7,327 bases of DNA from Saprospiraceae bacterium (GTDB taxonomy: Bacteria; Bacteroidota; Bacteroidia; Chitinophagales; Saprospiraceae), in NCBI GenBank assembly GCA_007125435.1, contig SLDF01000277.1, forward strand, positions 1 through 7,327. Direction: 5' to 3'. Below, piece after piece: positions 6,560 to 7,327 of the stretch. The notes under the pieces are model-generated. The model made no database searches and had not been told where the DNA came from. It saw only the letters and a list, made by a program, of their open reading frames with translations. Position numbers and translations under genes: made by a program. Position 1 is the stretch's first letter. Each line of letters begins with the position of its first letter.

Positions 6560-6735
6560 CAGGGGGTGGCTATACTTTGATGGGAACATTTACACCTATA
6601 TAGAGCATATACTACAATTTAATCTGCCCTATGAAATAGACTATACTATCGTATAAAACTGATCCAAATATATTTCGCTTGATTACTTATGTATATCCAT
6701 ATGTTCCCTTTGAAAAATTCAATACATTTACACAC

Positions 6736-7327
6736 ATGATCAAATCTGTCGATGAATACTTAGTAAAAGGCTGCATGCGCTGTCCCTATGGCAATACACC
6801 AAAGTGCAAGATCCACTCATGGAAAGACGTGCTGCTGGCTGTCATGGATGTAGTGGCATCTTCACCGCTCGAAGAGACAGTGAAATGGGGCGCTCCTGTC
6901 TATACGCACCATGGCAAGAATATCGTCACTGTATCAGCATTAAAAGATGCTGTTGTCATTGGCTTTTTCAAAGGGTCACTATTGAAGGATCCAAACGGTA
7001 TTCTGGAACAACAAGGTAACATCCAAGCCTCGAGGATCATAAAGATCAGGTCGATAAGTGAGGTAAACCGACTGTCTAAGCTATTGCCCATATATATCGA
7101 TGAAGCCATAGAAATAGAAGAAAGCGGGCACAAGGTGGTTTCAGATAAAATACCGGAATCTATGCCGGAAGAACTCATCACAGAACTGGAAGCTGACACC
7201 GATCTAAAAAAGGCGTTCTTCGCCTTAACACCCGGCAGACAGAGAGGTTATATCATTCACTTTTCGTCTGCAAAGCAATCGTCTACTCGCATAAAACGGA
7301 TAGAAAAATACAAGAACCACATACGCA
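6736..7327 (+). CDS. YdeI/OmpD-associated family protein (DUF1801-like), 3' end cut off
   Basis: An open frame begins at ATG 6736 and runs off the window after 197 codons, so the stop lies beyond the edge. The N-terminal part (about 1-125) matches the DUF1801-type fold: VKWGAPVYTHHGKNIVTVSA and the following GFFKGSLLKDPNGILEQQG are typical of Bacteroidota members. The last part (KKAFFALTPGRQRGYIIHF, then an Arg/Lys-rich helix) matches the bacteriocin-protection YdeI/OmpD-associated C-terminal module. Members of this family are about 190-200 residues, so nearly all of the protein is present. An early C13-x2-C16-x7-C24-x2-H27 pattern could bind a metal or be redox active. The protein should be cytoplasmic; its biochemical role is not established. 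It is divergent from the adenylate cyclase and shows no clear link to the other genes. Confidence 0.82.
   Translation, partial: MIKSVDEYLVKGCMRCPYGNTPKCKIHSWKDVLLAVMDVVASSPLEETVKWGAPVYTHHGKNIVTVSALKDAVVIGFFKGSLLKDPNGILEQQGNIQASRIIKIRSISEVNRLSKLLPIYIDEAIEIEESGHKVVSDKIPESMPEELITELEADTDLKKAFFALTPGRQRGYIIHFSSAKQSSTRIKRIEKYKNHIR

Larger units (their letters stand above)
6297..6735. other. 439-bp divergent intergenic region with several dyads
   Basis: This separates the minus-strand adenylate cyclase from the plus-strand YdeI-like gene, so it should contain promoters for both. It is AT-rich and carries a perfect 9-bp inverted repeat (6424-6454), a palindrome AAAATTAATTTT (6410-6421), a small hairpin (6351-6368) and an imperfect inverted repeat (6526-6559). 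I found no good TTTG/TAnnTTTG promoter pair in either direction. Only short open stretches occur, with no recognisable protein. Confidence 0.6.

Noticed and set aside
6900..7199. Minus-strand ORF of 99 codons opposite the YdeI-like gene
   Set aside because: The plus-strand frame shows clear family motifs over the same bases; the minus frame shows only low-complexity Ser/Met-rich sequence.

Overview
The window looks like a chromosomal segment of a Bacteroidota bacterium, probably in or near the Cytophagales. This is inferred from AT-leaning composition, weak Shine-Dalgarno sequences, a possible Bacteroidota-type promoter (TTTG and TAnnTTTG-like boxes), and the style of the sensor kinase, receiver and YdeI-like proteins. 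No species can be named from sequence alone.

Layout: five intact genes lie on the minus strand and are transcribed from high to low coordinates. They are a receiver/class III adenylate cyclase fusion (5256-6296), an FAD-dependent oxidoreductase of the amine-oxidase/phytoene-desaturase fold (3060-4757), a seven-helix membrane protein resembling the Pyr4/PaxB/AndB terpene cyclases (2347-3024), a six-helix sensor histidine kinase (756-2195) and a single-domain response regulator (363-749). Beyond the response regulator, at 128-267, is a frameshifted remnant of the ATP-binding end of a second histidine kinase. On the plus strand at the right edge is a YdeI/OmpD-associated (DUF1801-type) gene, cut by the window end.

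How the genes may work together: the oxidoreductase and membrane cyclase are 35 bp apart, probably co-transcribed, and form the most interesting unit, a possible two-gene isoprenoid-tailoring cassette. The kinase and its receiver are 6 bp apart and form a two-component pair. The receiver of the adenylate cyclase is a close relative of the stand-alone receiver, including the helix-1 surface that normally decides kinase specificity. One kinase may therefore drive both outputs, linking its signal to cAMP.

Non-coding parts: a GC-rich block at 5044-5181 differs sharply from its surroundings and looks like an interspersed repeat. The 6297-6735 region between divergent genes contains a perfect 9-bp inverted repeat and other dyads that could be operators. 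No tRNA, rRNA, CRISPR array or complete insertion sequence was seen.
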